64,000 bases of DNA from Ascaphus truei (GCA_036426205.1 CM071568.1:227052777-227116776); one strand, 5' to 3'; positions 34,892 through 47,197 are shown, numbered from the stretch's first letter. A program made the numbers and translations. Notes: generated from the letters alone by a model not told the origin.

Positions 34892-37800
34892 AAACTACAT
34901 ATAATAAAATAGTCGCAAACACAGGCATTAAACAATTTGTAAATCTTGAAGGCTTTTTTTGTACAATAATGTTCAGTTTTAAATGCTCTGGTATCCATTA
35001 CGACTCTGCTGTGTTCAGCCAATTGCCGTTCTATGTGTTCTCATCTGCTTTCAATTGCAACATCTGTAAAAGTGCACTTTCTACAGCGATGAAAACCAAC
35101 ATACAACACATTAATTATTCTATGCAATAAAACGTTTCTTTTGTCTTTCATACAAATCCCAACACACAGCGCATGCAAAAGTCAACGTGAGCATCTGGGT
35201 TTTGAGAAGACGTTGTGCGAGATTAACTGTCCTCCAAAAAATACATCCTGTGTCCTTCGGATAAATTGTTATGAATCCACAATGTAAAACGTAGTTGCAT
35301 ACAATGCAGTTTCTCTGAATCATTTGTAAAATCTGTGATATGCTGTAATGCTATTTAAGGACTTATTCTACAATACATTATATAAGCCGATTTGGCTGAT
35401 CAAGCAGTTTTGATTCCACAGCCGGTATCCAGGGGAGAATGCGTACAAGAGCCAAAACGTGGCAGAATTGAGAAGGGGATTCATTCCAGGTGTACCTGTA
35501 TGTGATAGCCAAGGTTGCCAGATGCTTTGGAATGCTCTCCCTCTCTCCTTAAAAAAACATTTATTGTTTTTATTGGGGTCATGAGTGGAGATATCTGAGA
35601 GCAACCTGCTCTGGGATTGTGGGGTGATTAAAATCTAGATTCACAACACTTTTTGACAGTGGACATAAGCAAAAGCCCTTTGGATGTACCTTAAAAGACA
35701 TGCCTAAAAGGGTCTGAGAATGCCAGAGGTTGTGGCCAGGGAGACATTGCAGTTCACTAAGTAAGTTTACCAAATATAAAATATCGTGGGTCTGAAATGA
35801 TTAAGAATGACAAATATATCTGTGTAACAGTTGCGATCTGATTAATTAAATTATGCTAAATAATCCATGATTGTGAGGGTGCAAAGGTCAGATATTCAAA
35901 CTCCCCTGAATGCGACGAGGTGGGTCACAATATTCTTCGAGCTACAGGGATAAAGTAATGAGAATGTTTATGTACTCGCGCATCATTATTCAAAGGAAAA
36001 CAGTTTTCTCTCCCCGAGTCACAAAAATGAAATTAGAGAGTGATGAGGGGCGGTGGATTAAGGACACACCCGGAAGGTTGGCTTATCCTTGTCTAAATCT
36101 ACGGAGTTTTAGGATAAAAACCATGCATTTGGGATTATGAATTTAGAATTAAACAGAGGGAGTGGCCTATGACAAAAAGACCTGTGAATTCTCATATTTC
36201 TCATATCTCTAACTCTCGACCCTCTAAAAAACTTAAATATGTGATGACGTGTATTATGTACTGCTTTGGACTCTAATTGAACTTCACACGCTTAATAGAG
36301 AGTAACTGTATTTTCGGACACATTTTGCTACAATAGATTTTTGTGTGCTAATTACATATTTTTCTTAGTAAGCTGCTACCAAGGATCCCTAGCGATAAGA
36401 CTTTTCTTTATCCTTGATGGTAGCAGCGATTTAATGTTATATTTGTGACAGGTTGAGGGGGGATATTACTTATTTAAGTGACCTTGCAGTGGAGATAAGT
36501 GGGTCAGTGAGAGATAGCTGTGTGTATGAACCCTTATCACATATGCAAGTCACATGATCACAGGTGTGCTGGTCATGACAAAGATTGTATAAATATTTCT
36601 AAAATACAGTCCAAAGAGCCTTGCCTCAATATTTGATAAATGTAGTATTTTCTAAATCTGGCACTACTTTTTTTGAATGAATTCCTCCACTGGGGGAAAA
36701 TGTTTTGCTTTTATGTATACACCAAACAGTCAGGATAAATAACTTGCAATAAATAGGATAGTACTATCTTCCCTGAAGAAACACAAGTTTGTCTTCGGGT
36801 GCGTGCTCTCCGAAGCTATATATACTCTGTGTAGTGTATAGTATCTGCAGGTAGAAAAACGGGGAAGGTCCCCACGTGGAAGCTGCAAATATGGCAAGTG
36901 CTGTATACTAAAAGAATCACATAAACCGGCATAAAAAATAAGGCATAGAATGTCCCGTAATGATATGAATAAGAGTTTTTAACCATGTGTGTTTGTCTTT
37001 TTGGCCATTATGCCCAATAAATAATCTTTATTTTTGCCCCAGCCCTTTTTTCTTCATTTTTTGGCAGTACTCCGCTTTTTTCTCCTTTTCTAGTATCTGC
37101 AGGAACAATATAATATGCGCTACATCTGTAGACCCATCTTATGGATATTTTAACCTGCTGTGTCACTAATTACCAATAGTAATGTAAAACATAACATCAT
37201 GTTTACAAGCAGGAAATGTTAAATGTAAATCAACCAGTTCAGGAAACGTGCTAGAGAGATGAATTACAGATGACTACATGTACAATATACAATTTCTAAA
37301 GGTTTATTTAGACATAAATCCAAACATAGTACTTTTGATAAATGTATCTTTATAAAAATGTGATGTATGGAAGGGTAACATTTGTTTTTAGTGCTGCCTA
37401 CGTACTGTATCATGTAAGTAATTATTTGGTTTGGAACTTGTGGAGAAGTTTTGTTGCATTATAACTTTGTATGTTTAATATTGTTGATGTGGAAAGTTAT
37501 GTTTTTTGTTGACTTACAGGTATGGTGTCACGTAAGCTTTTTATAGACATATAAATTACCATACAGTATTATTGAGAATACCAGAACATTACATTGTCTT
37601 TTTATTTTTTCCATCTGCAATACATGAAGATTTCTAATTAAGGTGTTTTGCAAGTTAATTGTTTGTTTGAAAAATAAATATGGCTGTGCCAGCTTCTTTT
37701 TTTTTAAATTATCGTTTAGTTAATTAATTATTTTAGTTATGTTATTTTTCATGCTTGATCAAGAATCGAAAGGGGCATTTACCTCTGTTTTTTTTCAAAT

Positions 37801-38214
37801 GAAAAGGGAGATGCGTATTCACTGTAACTATGGCAGTCGGATTGTTTATAGATTGATTTGAGAAATTATGAGACTGTCCGAAATGTTGAATTCTAACAAT
37901 GTTTGGATAGTTAATCCTATCAAAGACCTTTTTGGTATCTACAGTAAATGAACTAATATATTTGATTTAGCATTGCATTGATGAGTCTCTACAATGTCTG
38001 ACCAAATACTTGTCACAGAGTGCCTATTAGGTGATAATCCTGTCTGTTCTTTGACATTACATTTCTTAAGTTATTTCTGTAGTCTATTTGCAAAAATGTT
38101 AAAGTTGTGGGTAAGTAGATGCTAGAGGTGGCCCTTGGATTTCAAAAGGGGCCCCAGAGGCCATTAGGGAAAATTTGTTTTGCAACAACTTCTACAACTG
38201 CTTGCGCAGCAGGA
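34892..38214. other. Non-coding, no gene recognised
   Basis: No exon or transposase was recognised in 3.3 kb. A perfect-looking hairpin lies at 36371-36427 (GCTGCTACCAAGGAT … ATCCTTGATGGTAGCAGC). The minus-strand open frame at 35120-35323 has several Cys pairs but no recognisable family. Confidence 0.45.
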
Positions 38215-38600
38215 ATAAGGCTAAGGCCCCAGTGTGCACGACGGAATACCTGGTGGTGCTCGTTACCTGCATTAGTGCGACCTGATGGACTCCAGGTAAC
38301 TCGCGATAGGGAGGCGTGGAAGCGGCGCGGCCATGACGTCACACGGCTGGTTCGCCCTCATTGGCTGAACCGCCCTCATTGGCTGAACCGCCGCCGTGAC
38401 ATGGTCAATGCTCCGCCGCCGCGCCAAAAGAAAAAAATCTTGTCTTTTGGCCAAGGCGGTTGTGCATCACGCCTTGTGCGTGTGCGCACACGCCGACTGG
38501 GGCCTGCCACACAGAGGGCTGTACCTTGTGTGCGGTGCACTCGCCATCACGCGCGCAGCCGCGGCCACCGGTGACGAAGCCTTAGACGGCTACAGAGGCT
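38215..38600. repeat. GC-rich, CpG-rich element of unknown family
   Basis: An island of high GC and CpG content lies in AT-rich surroundings. It includes a perfect 20-bp tandem (GCCCTCATTGGCTGAACC at 38353 and 38372), a TGACGTCA at 38334-38341 and two CCAAT boxes in that tandem. The composition and motifs resemble the other CRE-bearing repeats of the window. It lies directly upstream of the coding tract at 38682, so it could have served as its promoter, but this is speculation. Confidence 0.4.
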
Positions 38601-38681
38601 AACCTACGAAAGCATCTATAGGAAAAGTATTGATGCCATTGTGCCTCCCGTGGTCCACATGAAGAATACAGCAGAATAAAG

Positions 38682-40558
38682 ATGGGAAAGTTTTCAGTTG
38701 GTGGTTTGCTGAAGTCTAGACTGTACAACAGCGAGACACAACAGCAAAATGCCATTTGTTTGGACTGTAATGTGTCTGGTCACCCAGAAGAGGTGCCTCA
38801 CTATGTCCTTGAACATGAACGGTGGAGGCAAGAGCAGCACCAGCATTGTGAAGAATATTATTGCCAGCTACTCCAACCGCAAGTAAAGCACGGAGGGCAG
38901 AGTAAAAGTGCAGGCAATGAGGGGGAGCTTAGTACTACTGATGTATCGAAGCCTGCCAAAGTAAAGCGGAGGAAGTTGCAGAAACATTCACGGATGACCC
39001 TGCGTGTCAGAAGGGAGCGGATTCATCCCGGGAATTGCGACATTTCCAAAGGGCTCAAGGCAGAAGACGTAAAACCGGAAGAGGGGTCTATCCGGTACTA
39101 ACAGTGAGAATCCTTCAACGAGCCCTACCAGGGAAGCAGACCAAGAACAAATAAGTGATGGCCCCTTGGCCCACACTGAAAATGCACTGCAACCTTCCAG
39201 ACATGACTGTGCTCTCTTCCGTGAACGATGGGATAATGAGCAAGAAGCAAAGGTCGAGTTACCAAGGTCTCAGTTCGCAGCTTACCTTGATAGTGCCACT
39301 TTCCAGATAACAGAGCATTGCTTGCGTTATGAGTTGGAGGACGTCAGGACTGATCTTGAGATGGCAACGCTACTGTTACCTCCATGGAGGAGAAGCAAAG
39401 TCACTCCGACAATATGATTGCTAACCTGAAACAGAAGTATGAGGAGGCACAGACCGAGATTGGAGTGTCTCAGAAGAAGGCTAATAGTCTTAGCGCAAAG
39501 CTGGAAGTCTCTCTGAAATAGGTCAGCAGATCCAAGGCAGAGCTAGATGTCTCACAGAAGGAGATCGATGGTCTCAGCACAGAGGGATGAAAATTGAAGG
39601 ATGCTTATGGAAAAATTCTGAGTGTTTTAGAGACATGAAAAAAAAGAGAACAGAAATCTAAAAGAGGAGGTTTTTGATTTGACTAACCAGGTTAGTGAAA
39701 GAAATGAGAAATGTCATGAAGTACAAAAAGTGAAGAAACAAATGGAACAAGAAAAGTCAGAGCAGCTGTTAGTACTGGAAAAGTCAGAGACTGCATTGAA
39801 GCATAAAGAGAACAAATCCCTATGTCTTCAATTGGAACTTGAGCAGAGCAGACTCTGAGAGAAAGAGCGAAAGCGTTCTTACCCTTCAGAAATACTACAG
39901 ATATTGTGTACAAAGATGAAACAGCGAGAAAACTGTGTGTGTAAATGCTCCGCAACTGTCATCATACAAGCTGTCTATAAAGGGATGAAAGCTCATAAGC
40001 TTTATCGCTGGAGTCAAGCAGTTTGGAGAATGCAGCGATAAAGAAAGAAGTATGGAAATTTGAAGCAATGTATGATTATACTCCACTCAAATGTTAGAAA
40101 GTATAGGTGCCACGATAACATGAAGAAATCTGCTGGTGTGATTCAGTCGAGATATAGGTCCTATATCATAACCAACCAAGCTGTGCATTCCTTTAAGTGC
40201 ATCCGCAATGCCAATACGCTGCTACAGTCTGCTTTCCACAGAATGCTAAGCAGAAGAACCAAGGTTGACGTGCTCAAGGAGGCTGACTTTGTTACATATA
40301 TTGTACACATCGTGTTCGAGAACTGGTACCAAATAGTTCCCCCAAAGGAGAAAGTTATTGCTAGAAGTGAAGATGATCTTAGGAATAGACCCTGCCCTAG
40401 GGAGAATCTGATCCATGTATCCCATCGGAAGTTAGAAAGGGTGGAAGACACAGAAAAGACTGAAGAGAAGTGTCAGGTTTTGATGCACTGGAAGTACAAA
40501 AAATTAAATAAAAAATGCTTTAACACAATGGAAGACTTCAACCAAAGGTTAACTAGGT
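38682..40558 (+). pseudogene. Coiled-coil and IQ-motif coding tract upstream of an LTR, unknown protein
   Basis: An ATG at 38682 opens a 139-codon frame with a Cys/His cluster (CLDCNVSGHPEEVPHYVLEH), then basic sequence. Reading continues in other frames after small shifts near 39090, 39400 and 39540. From 39400 to 39860 it is coiled-coil-like ([40 protein letters not shown]). From 39940 to 40260 there are about four IQ-like motifs (VIIQAVYKGMKAHKLYR; AGVIQSRYRSYI; TLLQSAFHRMLSRR). A final 166-codon frame ends at 40558. A calmodulin-binding IQ array after a coiled coil is typical of host myosin- or ASPM-like proteins and is unusual in a retroelement. The tract ends ~110 bp before a polypurine tract and LTR. 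I do not recognise the protein; at least six lesions disable it. Confidence 0.5.
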
Positions 40559-40655
40559 AGCATCTGTACCTCCACTCGCACTCTTTTGAGCTACAGTTTG
40601 TCTCGAGCGGGAGTGGAGGGGCAGGCTTTGACAGTGAGTAATCCTAGCTACCCAC

Positions 40656-40670
40656 AAATAGAAGGAGGAG
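40656..40670 (+). other. Polypurine tract
   Basis: AAATAGAAGGAGGAG lies directly before the LTR start TGTAAC. This is the normal place for the plus-strand primer of an LTR retroelement and orients the element on the plus strand. Confidence 0.6.
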
Positions 40671-41022
40671 TGTAACATGGGCAAGCCTGTTAACAACGTA
40701 ATGGTTAATCCCTGCCTGAAGATAAACAGGACTAATAACAAGCCCAGATGATGGTAGCAAGGGTTTAAAAGGCAGGACAGGAAAGTGTTTGTCTCTCTCC
40801 GTGGACTCCGTGTACAACACATGTGCGAGTCATTGCTTCATAGGGACACCAGATATCTATATAGACATCTATGGACATACAGGGACTTTCATACTCTGCA
40901 GAAGTGGAACTTTGGCTAGGAATAGCCTGTATTTTATGTTGGTGAAACGTGGCTGAATAAAAGCTTATGTTCTTTTCCCCAAAATAAGTCTCCCGTCTTC
41001 ACCTTTCCATGCATCGCCAACA
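40671..41022 (+). mobile_element. LTR (3' or solo), 352 bp
   Basis: The unit starts TGTAACATGG and ends GCCAACA (TG…CA). It has a TATA-like TTTAAAA near 40763 and an AATAAA polyadenylation signal at 40956-40961, the order expected of U3-R-U5. No matching second copy was seen upstream in the window, so the 5' LTR is lost, diverged or never existed. No recognisable gag or pol was read between. Confidence 0.6.
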
Positions 41023-42102
41023 ATGCCCATTAATGCTTTACAGATTAACATGTACAGGTCACGACTAGCTATTAAGTAGACTGTTTAGTAATTGCATTTG
41101 TGCTGTTTTTTTTCTTTAAAAACAAACTTTTATAGTAAACTGTACGTTTTTTTAAACTTTTTATATTCAGTTTTGGAGGGATGAACTAAGCCATTTTAAC
41201 TTTCTTGGATCATATATTGTATGTCACCAACGGTATTTTACAGTTTTTCACCTTAACCCCTTCCTCCAAGTGGGACCCTGCCAACCAGGTCTTCTCACCA
41301 AATACATTTGTGGGCAGATCATTCACATAATCTGTTGCAGCCACCATGGTGGATTTTAATTTTGTTTCCTTATTTTCTCGGGGTGAAATATGGCAGAGGA
41401 GCCGGCAAGATTGGCGTTGCACCACAATATAGGCCACTAAAAATTGCATTTTAATGGAAAGTACAGGTTTTATCAAGGAAACTCCATTGAAATCTGTGAG
41501 ACTGACTCCAAATTAGTGAGATTTGCAGACAATCAGTGGGGGTTGACATCAGAAACTCGCAGAATGTTTTTTTCTCTGCTAAATTACTTAGTAGGTTCTC
41601 AGACAGAAATAAAAGTAGCAAAGTAGCAATCAAAACCATGTTAGGGGTCCTGAACCAGAAAATTATAGTAAGCAAAGAATGGCGGGTAGCCGTGTTGGTT
41701 TAGAGCATTTTTATCTTTTAAGAAGAGGACTTGGGTTCTTTTCCAAGATGTCTGCTGGACAGCTTCTTGCCAGTGAGCCAATCAGTAGCTGGTCCTGTCA
41801 GTTTTCCATTTTAAACTCCCCAGAACGTTCGTTTGGACATTTTGTTAACATCATCCAGAAAAAAAGAAAATGCTTAGGGTTAAAATATTTTATTAAGTGT
41901 TTATTAATTTTAAAAGCAAATAAAGCAACAAAATTGAAGCAATAAGGTAATTATTTTAAAAATATATTCACATGTAAAGATTTAGATATAGTTGGGCTTG
42001 ACTTTCTCTGAACCAAAATGGGAATCTATTTGCCAAGGCTCGGTGAAGTCATTGCCTTGTCTCTTAAGTTACCTGGCATTCTCACAGAAGCAAAGAACAG
42101 GA
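41023..42102. other. Non-coding, with a short repeat fragment
   Basis: At 41672-41706 the sequence GCAAAGAATGGCGGGTAGCC (and on through gtgttggttt) is the inverse of 59934-59966, so both carry a fragment of the same dispersed repeat. No exon recognised. Confidence 0.5.
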
Positions 42103-42192
42103 CCGTGTCATCTCAGGAGTCACGCTCAGACCGCGTTATAAGCAGATTCGCGTTTTAGCGGATCGCACTATAACGGGGTTGAGGTGCATTTG
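42103..42192 (-). repeat. End of a pogo-like element (related to 61506-62422)
   Basis: The inverse of this stretch reads CTCAACCCCGTTATAGTGCG and then atccgctaaaacgcgaatctgcttataacgcgg. It aligns with the left end of the 917-bp element at 61506. Only this terminus was recognised. Confidence 0.6.
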
Positions 42193-42289
42193 GTGTTTTG
42201 CCCCAAAGAACACAGGTTCTGGTGAGTAGTGCAGAACCTACCATGAGAGACCTTCGGGATAAGGATCCCTAGACCCGATTACAACGGTT

Positions 42290-44032
42290 TTGGGTAAGCC
42301 CCTAGATAATCTATATGAAAATAAAGCTAGATTATTGTCACATATTCTGACCGCGGCTAGATGCGCAGTAGCCGGGGCCTGGAAAAAGCCCCTGCCCCCG
42401 TCCCCCTCCAGGAGAGAGGTTATTTTGAGAATAAATGAGGTTCAATCTATGGAAAGATTAACTGCTTATGTTAGACATAGTTCAATAAAACTCCAAAAGG
42501 TCTGGGAACCCTTGAATTCTAGGGGAATTGGAAAAGATGTGTGGTGTCTAAAAGAAACCTCAAAATGTATTTGCAGAAACTATAACATTCAATGTTTCAT
42601 ATGATATTCCTGAGATGAAACGCCTCGGTAATCGATAAGTGGTAAACAATCCAACGTGAATCACTTCTCCATTGTAATCTGACTAGTGGGCTAGGACCCC
42701 TACAAGCACTGCAGTAAGGGGCCACACAATAAATAAAAGTATCCCAACATAAAGCATCAGAATGGAGTGTTTGCTAGTGATAAAATAACTCACATTTGGA
42801 GTGGATGTTGTCTTTGTAGATATCAAATATTCTTCTTTTCCAATGGGGGGTGTGAATCTGTTTTTTCTGATAGAGATAGACGCAAAGCAAGGAAAAAGCA
42901 GGCACTGTTTCTCAAGGAAAAAGCAAAAAATTGAGTAAAGTCAAGGAGAGCGTTTGCCCTTAAAAAAATATATTTAATGGAACCAGCAAAAAGATACAGC
43001 TACATTATGGGGTACAAAGACCCCCACCAACGCGTTTCGAGCGTGAGCTCTTTATCAAGGTGACTAACTAAGGTACTCACCAGTCTGCTTAAATACCCTT
43101 AAAACGTGCTGTCATCCAATCGCAGTTCACTTCCTGGAACTCCTCAGGAGTAACGCATACGAAATGACGTCAGCACGTTTTGTACAAACTAACACAACTT
43201 TGACAAAAAACACTCAAATCTTAAAAACGCAATATTCACATAGGAAAAGACATATGAACACTAGATATCGTTTTCAGAACTAGAGAATCACAGGAAAACA
43301 AATATCAAATTAAAAAGAAACATCATAAACATATGAAAATCTCTAATAAAAGAAAAAAATTATCTATTAAGTGGGTAATCTAGTAGCAATGTTTATAAAC
43401 ATATACATAAACTTATTTAATGGTAATAGAAACATGAATGTCCACTTGAAAGGAAGAAACTGTATAATAAGCTGTATGGTAAGGAAATGAACTGAATTAA
43501 TTCATTAATTACAATAATTCATTAATATAAATGACAATATAGTATGAAAAAATTATATATCATTATAATAATAAATATAACTATTAATTGGTCATATCAA
43601 TTGAAAAAATCCCCTTTAAAACTAAGAATACTACTTTGATTAAGGTTGAAAATACATAATCAAATGTTAATATCATAACACACACAAATATATATATATT
43701 GAATAAAGAGCTCACCCCGAAACGCGTTGGTGGGGGTCTTTGTACCCCGTAAGCTGTATCTTTTTGCTGGTTCCATTAAATATATTTTTTTTAGGGCAAA
43801 CTCTCTCCTTGACTTTACTTCATTTTTGCTTTTTCCTTGAGAAACAGTGCCGCTTTTTCCTTGCTTTGCGTTGAATTCTAGGAGAACAGGTGAACGTTTA
43901 TTCAGAGTGATGGAGAGCTATATATTTCCTCTTTCAGCTGGTACTGAAACTAGTGTGATATTGGAGCTGGGACTGTACGGCGCCGTTGTATTTCTGTTTC
44001 TTTGTACTTTTAGATTTTTGTTTCTTTATTGA
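42290..44032 (+). pseudogene. L1/Tx1-type LINE, C-terminus of ORF2, split by an insertion
   Basis: The frame at 42290-42523 encodes the tail of an L1-type ORF2: HILTAARCAVAGAWKKPLPP, then RINEVQSMERLTAYVR and KLQKVWEPL. This is the ILTAARxxIAxxWK region after the reverse transcriptase. Coding is interrupted at 42523 by a 1347-bp insertion. It resumes in the same frame at 43883 for about 50 codons with a hydrophobic C-terminus, stopping at 44032. The catalytic domains are absent, so this is a 5'-truncated copy. Confidence 0.75.
42524..43870. mobile_element. 1347-bp insertion with 12-bp target duplication and long inverted arms
   Basis: The 12-bp word TTGAATTCTAGG flanks the unit at 42512-42523 and 43871-43882. 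The unit contains two long inverted arms, about 42880-43053 and 43708-43870. Each includes AACGCGTTTCG / CGAAACGCGTT, GACCCCCACCAACGCG, and an end rich in aaggaaaaagc. The right arm reaches the target duplication, but the left arm starts 356 bp inside. No coding capacity is evident. Length variability and a 12-bp duplication fit retroposition or an unusual DNA element. Confidence 0.75.
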
Positions 44033-44560
44033 TACCCGTTGTTAAATTGGGGATACCTATCCCCCCCCGTCTCTATTTCTGTATCCCTTCCCTTTGTCTT
44101 TCAAAAAACTAAATACAACAACAAGACATACAAAAATAGAAGGAGAACCCGCGCACAACAATTATCATAATCCAATGTTAGCTTTCCATCTAACCTATGG
44201 GATTCAAGTAAAATTAAGTATTCATTTAGTTATCGCCTGGTTTTAATAAAAAACTATGCAAAGGCCCTGGCCCAGAAGTCCTTAATAAAAGTTAAAGATG
44301 TGTTACCTTGGTTAATTATACGCGCGCTCGCCCTCCAATCACTTCTTGACCTTCCACCTTTGACTGTTTTAGATTTTTAACAAAGATCCATATTAATCAA
44401 TTGAATTGAAACACGCAGTAGAAAATAAAAATAAACACGGTGAGAGAAGAAATATTTCATGTACTTAAAAATAAATTATCCATCAATAATAGTATAGAAA
44501 ACATATACAACAATGATATCCTAATATACTGATGATGGTACCAGAAAAGTATTTTCAATA
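44033..44560. other. Non-coding, probable LINE 3' UTR and unknown DNA
   Basis: Follows the L1-like stop codon; contains no exon. Nothing further recognised. Confidence 0.4.
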
Positions 44561-44599
44561 TTATCTGTATTAATGTAGATCCAATATTAAGTAATAATC

Positions 44600-44918
44600 C
44601 CTGAAGAACATGTTGCATACTGGGCCAATGCCCTGGCTGGAAGAGTTGAGGGCCCGAGGCGAAGCCGATACTTTAACCCAGCCAGGGCATTATTGGCCAG
44701 TAATGCCCTGTTCTGAGGGATTATCACTATTAAGGCTAATTAGGCTTATTTCATAAATAAGACACTTTTGTATATTTAATAGATTTTTTTTATTCAATAA
44801 AATGGTACATACATGAACCCACCTCTATATACTCTTACACTGCAGCTATCTATATCCCACTCGCTGCCCGTCCCCTCTGTGGTCACACCCACCACACACA
44901 CACCACCCACCCACACCC

Positions 44919-44989
<71 letters not shown>

Positions 44990-45480
44990 CACCACACACA
45001 CACATAACAAAAAAATGCAGCCACTTACTAACTTTTACATTTACACTCCTCCCCCCCAGTCTCACACACAACACATCACCATACAGCCACCTCTAACACC
45101 CTCCTCCCCCCCCACATACACACCACACACACTGCACCTCTATACACACACACTTACTTCTTTGCAGTCTCTCTCCCCCCCCCCCAATTCATCTGAAATC
45201 TGCCTCAGAAAAACTGTCAGCTCGGGAGGGGGAGGAGTAAACCATGGCTGATACTTTTTGACCAATCCCCTGCCATGTCTCAGAGCTTTTACTTAATTCA
45301 AAATCCAAATCCTCCTTCTGTCTCAGCTGTTCTGAAGCTGATGGCTGGAAAATAAACAGATTGAAAACTGCACTTTTGCAACTGCTGAAATTCAGGCATT
45401 ACTGTGATAATGCCCGGAATTTTAAAACCAATCAGAGAGCAGGGTTTTCAATAATGCCCTGAATTTTACTGCTTTAGCCT
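44600..45480. repeat. AATGCCC-rich transposon-like repeat with (CA)n array
   Basis: A hairpin is formed by CCAATGCCCTGGCTGG at 44625-44640 and CCAGCCAGGGCATTATTGG at 44679-44697. Further AATGCCC or GGGCATT words occur at 44705, 45413 and 45456, in both orientations. The interval also holds a (CA)n array at 44889-44995 and C-rich patches. It looks like a non-autonomous DNA element bounded by these words; its ends were not defined. Confidence 0.5.
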
Positions 45481-45957
45481 ATAATATTAATTACATGTGC
45501 CCCACAAGTTTAATAAATACAAATATAAAGTCATGTGGAACCATGCTCATGATCAAATAGAAAACATATCGCACATAAATACAATCAACAACCAAGCTGT
45601 ACAATACTTTTAGTCTACAATTAATTATTGATTAATAATAAGGAAAACATGAGCATAATGTATGCATATGATTTAAGTGCACAAATAAATCTACCTATTT
45701 GAACATCTCCATTGTTGGAAAATATACCAAATATAGAGTCATTAGTGTATGTAACAATTATATATAGAGAACAAGAACAACAACAAAAAAAGGAGAAAAA
45801 AAACGATCAATAGTGAAATATTGTTGGAATATACAGTTATACAATAGCATTGCGAGATAGGTGGGATATACTTGAAAAAGGTCCTATAATATCGAGGGAA
45901 GATATGACCAGGCTTTCAGAAAAACGAAGGAATAGAGCTAAATTATGCCAATTGAAC
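45481..45957. other. Non-coding, nothing recognised
   Basis: AT-rich, no exon or repeat family recognised. Confidence 0.5.
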
Positions 45958-46540
45958 TCACACAATGGTGCTAGTATCTACATAATCATTTAGCCCATAA
46001 GGTGCTAGGGAATTACATTTGAAAATCCAATAGGACTCTTGACGACACAATATTTTAAATATGTCAAACCCTGGCTCTAAAATAGGAACATGCTCCAGAC
46101 CCATAATAATAAGGGCAGATGTATCTTTAGCATGATGATTTGTGTTTGTACTCCATTAAGAATAGCTCTCCTATGCTCCAAAAAAGCGAATGTATAATGG
46201 ACGCTTAGTACGGCCTACATAATGGAGTCTGCAAACCGCAGGTAATAAGGAACACAATGATTTGTGTCCTACGATTTTATATGACCTTTGACCGGAAACC
46301 TTTTTGCCACTAGAGAAACACTTGAGATGATTTGCAGTCAACACATGTTCACATATCTGGCATCTGCTTCTACTTCTGTACATTGGAAATTCCCCATATT
46401 TTGGGGGATGGTAATTGGAGGCACAATAATTCTCAATTTACTAGGAGCTAAGATATTAAAAAATATATATTGTTTGCCTTACGAAAAACTAAATTTGGTG
46501 TTTCAGAAATATGTCCTCTTAATATAAGATCGCATGTCAA
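45958..46540 (-). pseudogene. Penelope-like retroelement, GIY-YIG domain and C-terminus
   Basis: The minus strand encodes SRCQICEHVLTANHLKCFSS, then LHYVGRTKRPLYIRF (the YVG part of the GIY-YIG nuclease). Next comes ALIIMGLEHVPILEPGFDIF with CRQESYWIFK, and the stop TGA at 45958-45960. Frameshifts lie near 46390 and 46170. Domain order and ending match the other Penelope fragments at 4024 and 23229, but it is a distinct copy with a different sequence. Confidence 0.82.
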
Positions 46541-46583
46541 AATGCTCCAATATGTTTTGACGCACATAGGATCATATATATCT

Positions 46584-47197
46584 TGTGACAAACGGCTTAC
46601 TCCGGGGCTCCGTCGTTTGTTCCGGACTGTTTAGACACGTCTTTTCGGGTAGGTTTTAAATGATGAATGCGTCACGTACTGTTCCTTTAAACAGGCTATG
46701 CCTGGTTTATTCAGTCCCAGCACTGAGACTGCCACAGTGCATACAACAGAAAACAGATCAAAACAAAACTGCTCACCTGAGCGATAACTTAACTTAGATA
46801 TCCCTGACTCAGGTTGGAAGCTTTTCACTCCCAACAACAAAACAAGGTACTTTTGCAGTCTACACAAATGAACAGAAGATTGAACCTGTTTGGGGAGAGG
46901 CTTCTCCCCTCTGTAGTTCAGCACGCCTTCCAGCCTCCTGGCTCTTGTGGAAGACCAGAGCAACAGGAAATCAGTCTTTCATACCTGAATTCCTAATTAG
47001 CTTACAGGTGACAGAATCAGGCAGCAGACAAACTCTGGTCTGGATCTCTCATCCCTCAGTTCCACCCGCTTTGCCAAACGTGGATGGAGTGTATGTATTA
47101 GAAGGCTGCCCTCCCATGCCAAACCGGATAGAAACTGTCTAGTATCCTGGGAGCCCTATATACGGAATTTATTACCATCCCCTTGCTTTCTGTCACA
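46584..47197 (-). repeat. 3' LTR of the Gmr1-like element
   Basis: On the plus strand it starts TGTGACAAACGG and ends CTTTCTGTCACA, so the ends are the 7-bp inverted repeat TGTGACA/TGTCACA. It aligns over its whole length with 51909-52562, apart from many short indels. The adjoining CCTCCCCCCCC at 47201-47211 is the polypurine tract read on the other strand. Confidence 0.9.

Noticed and set aside
38119..38574. 151-codon frame in GC-rich DNA
   Set aside because: CpG-rich repeat with few stops by composition; includes a tandem 20-bp duplication and no domain.
40290..40558. Chromodomain-like reading of the end of the IQ tract
   Set aside because: Only a loose HWKYKKL resemblance; key aromatic-cage residues could not be placed.
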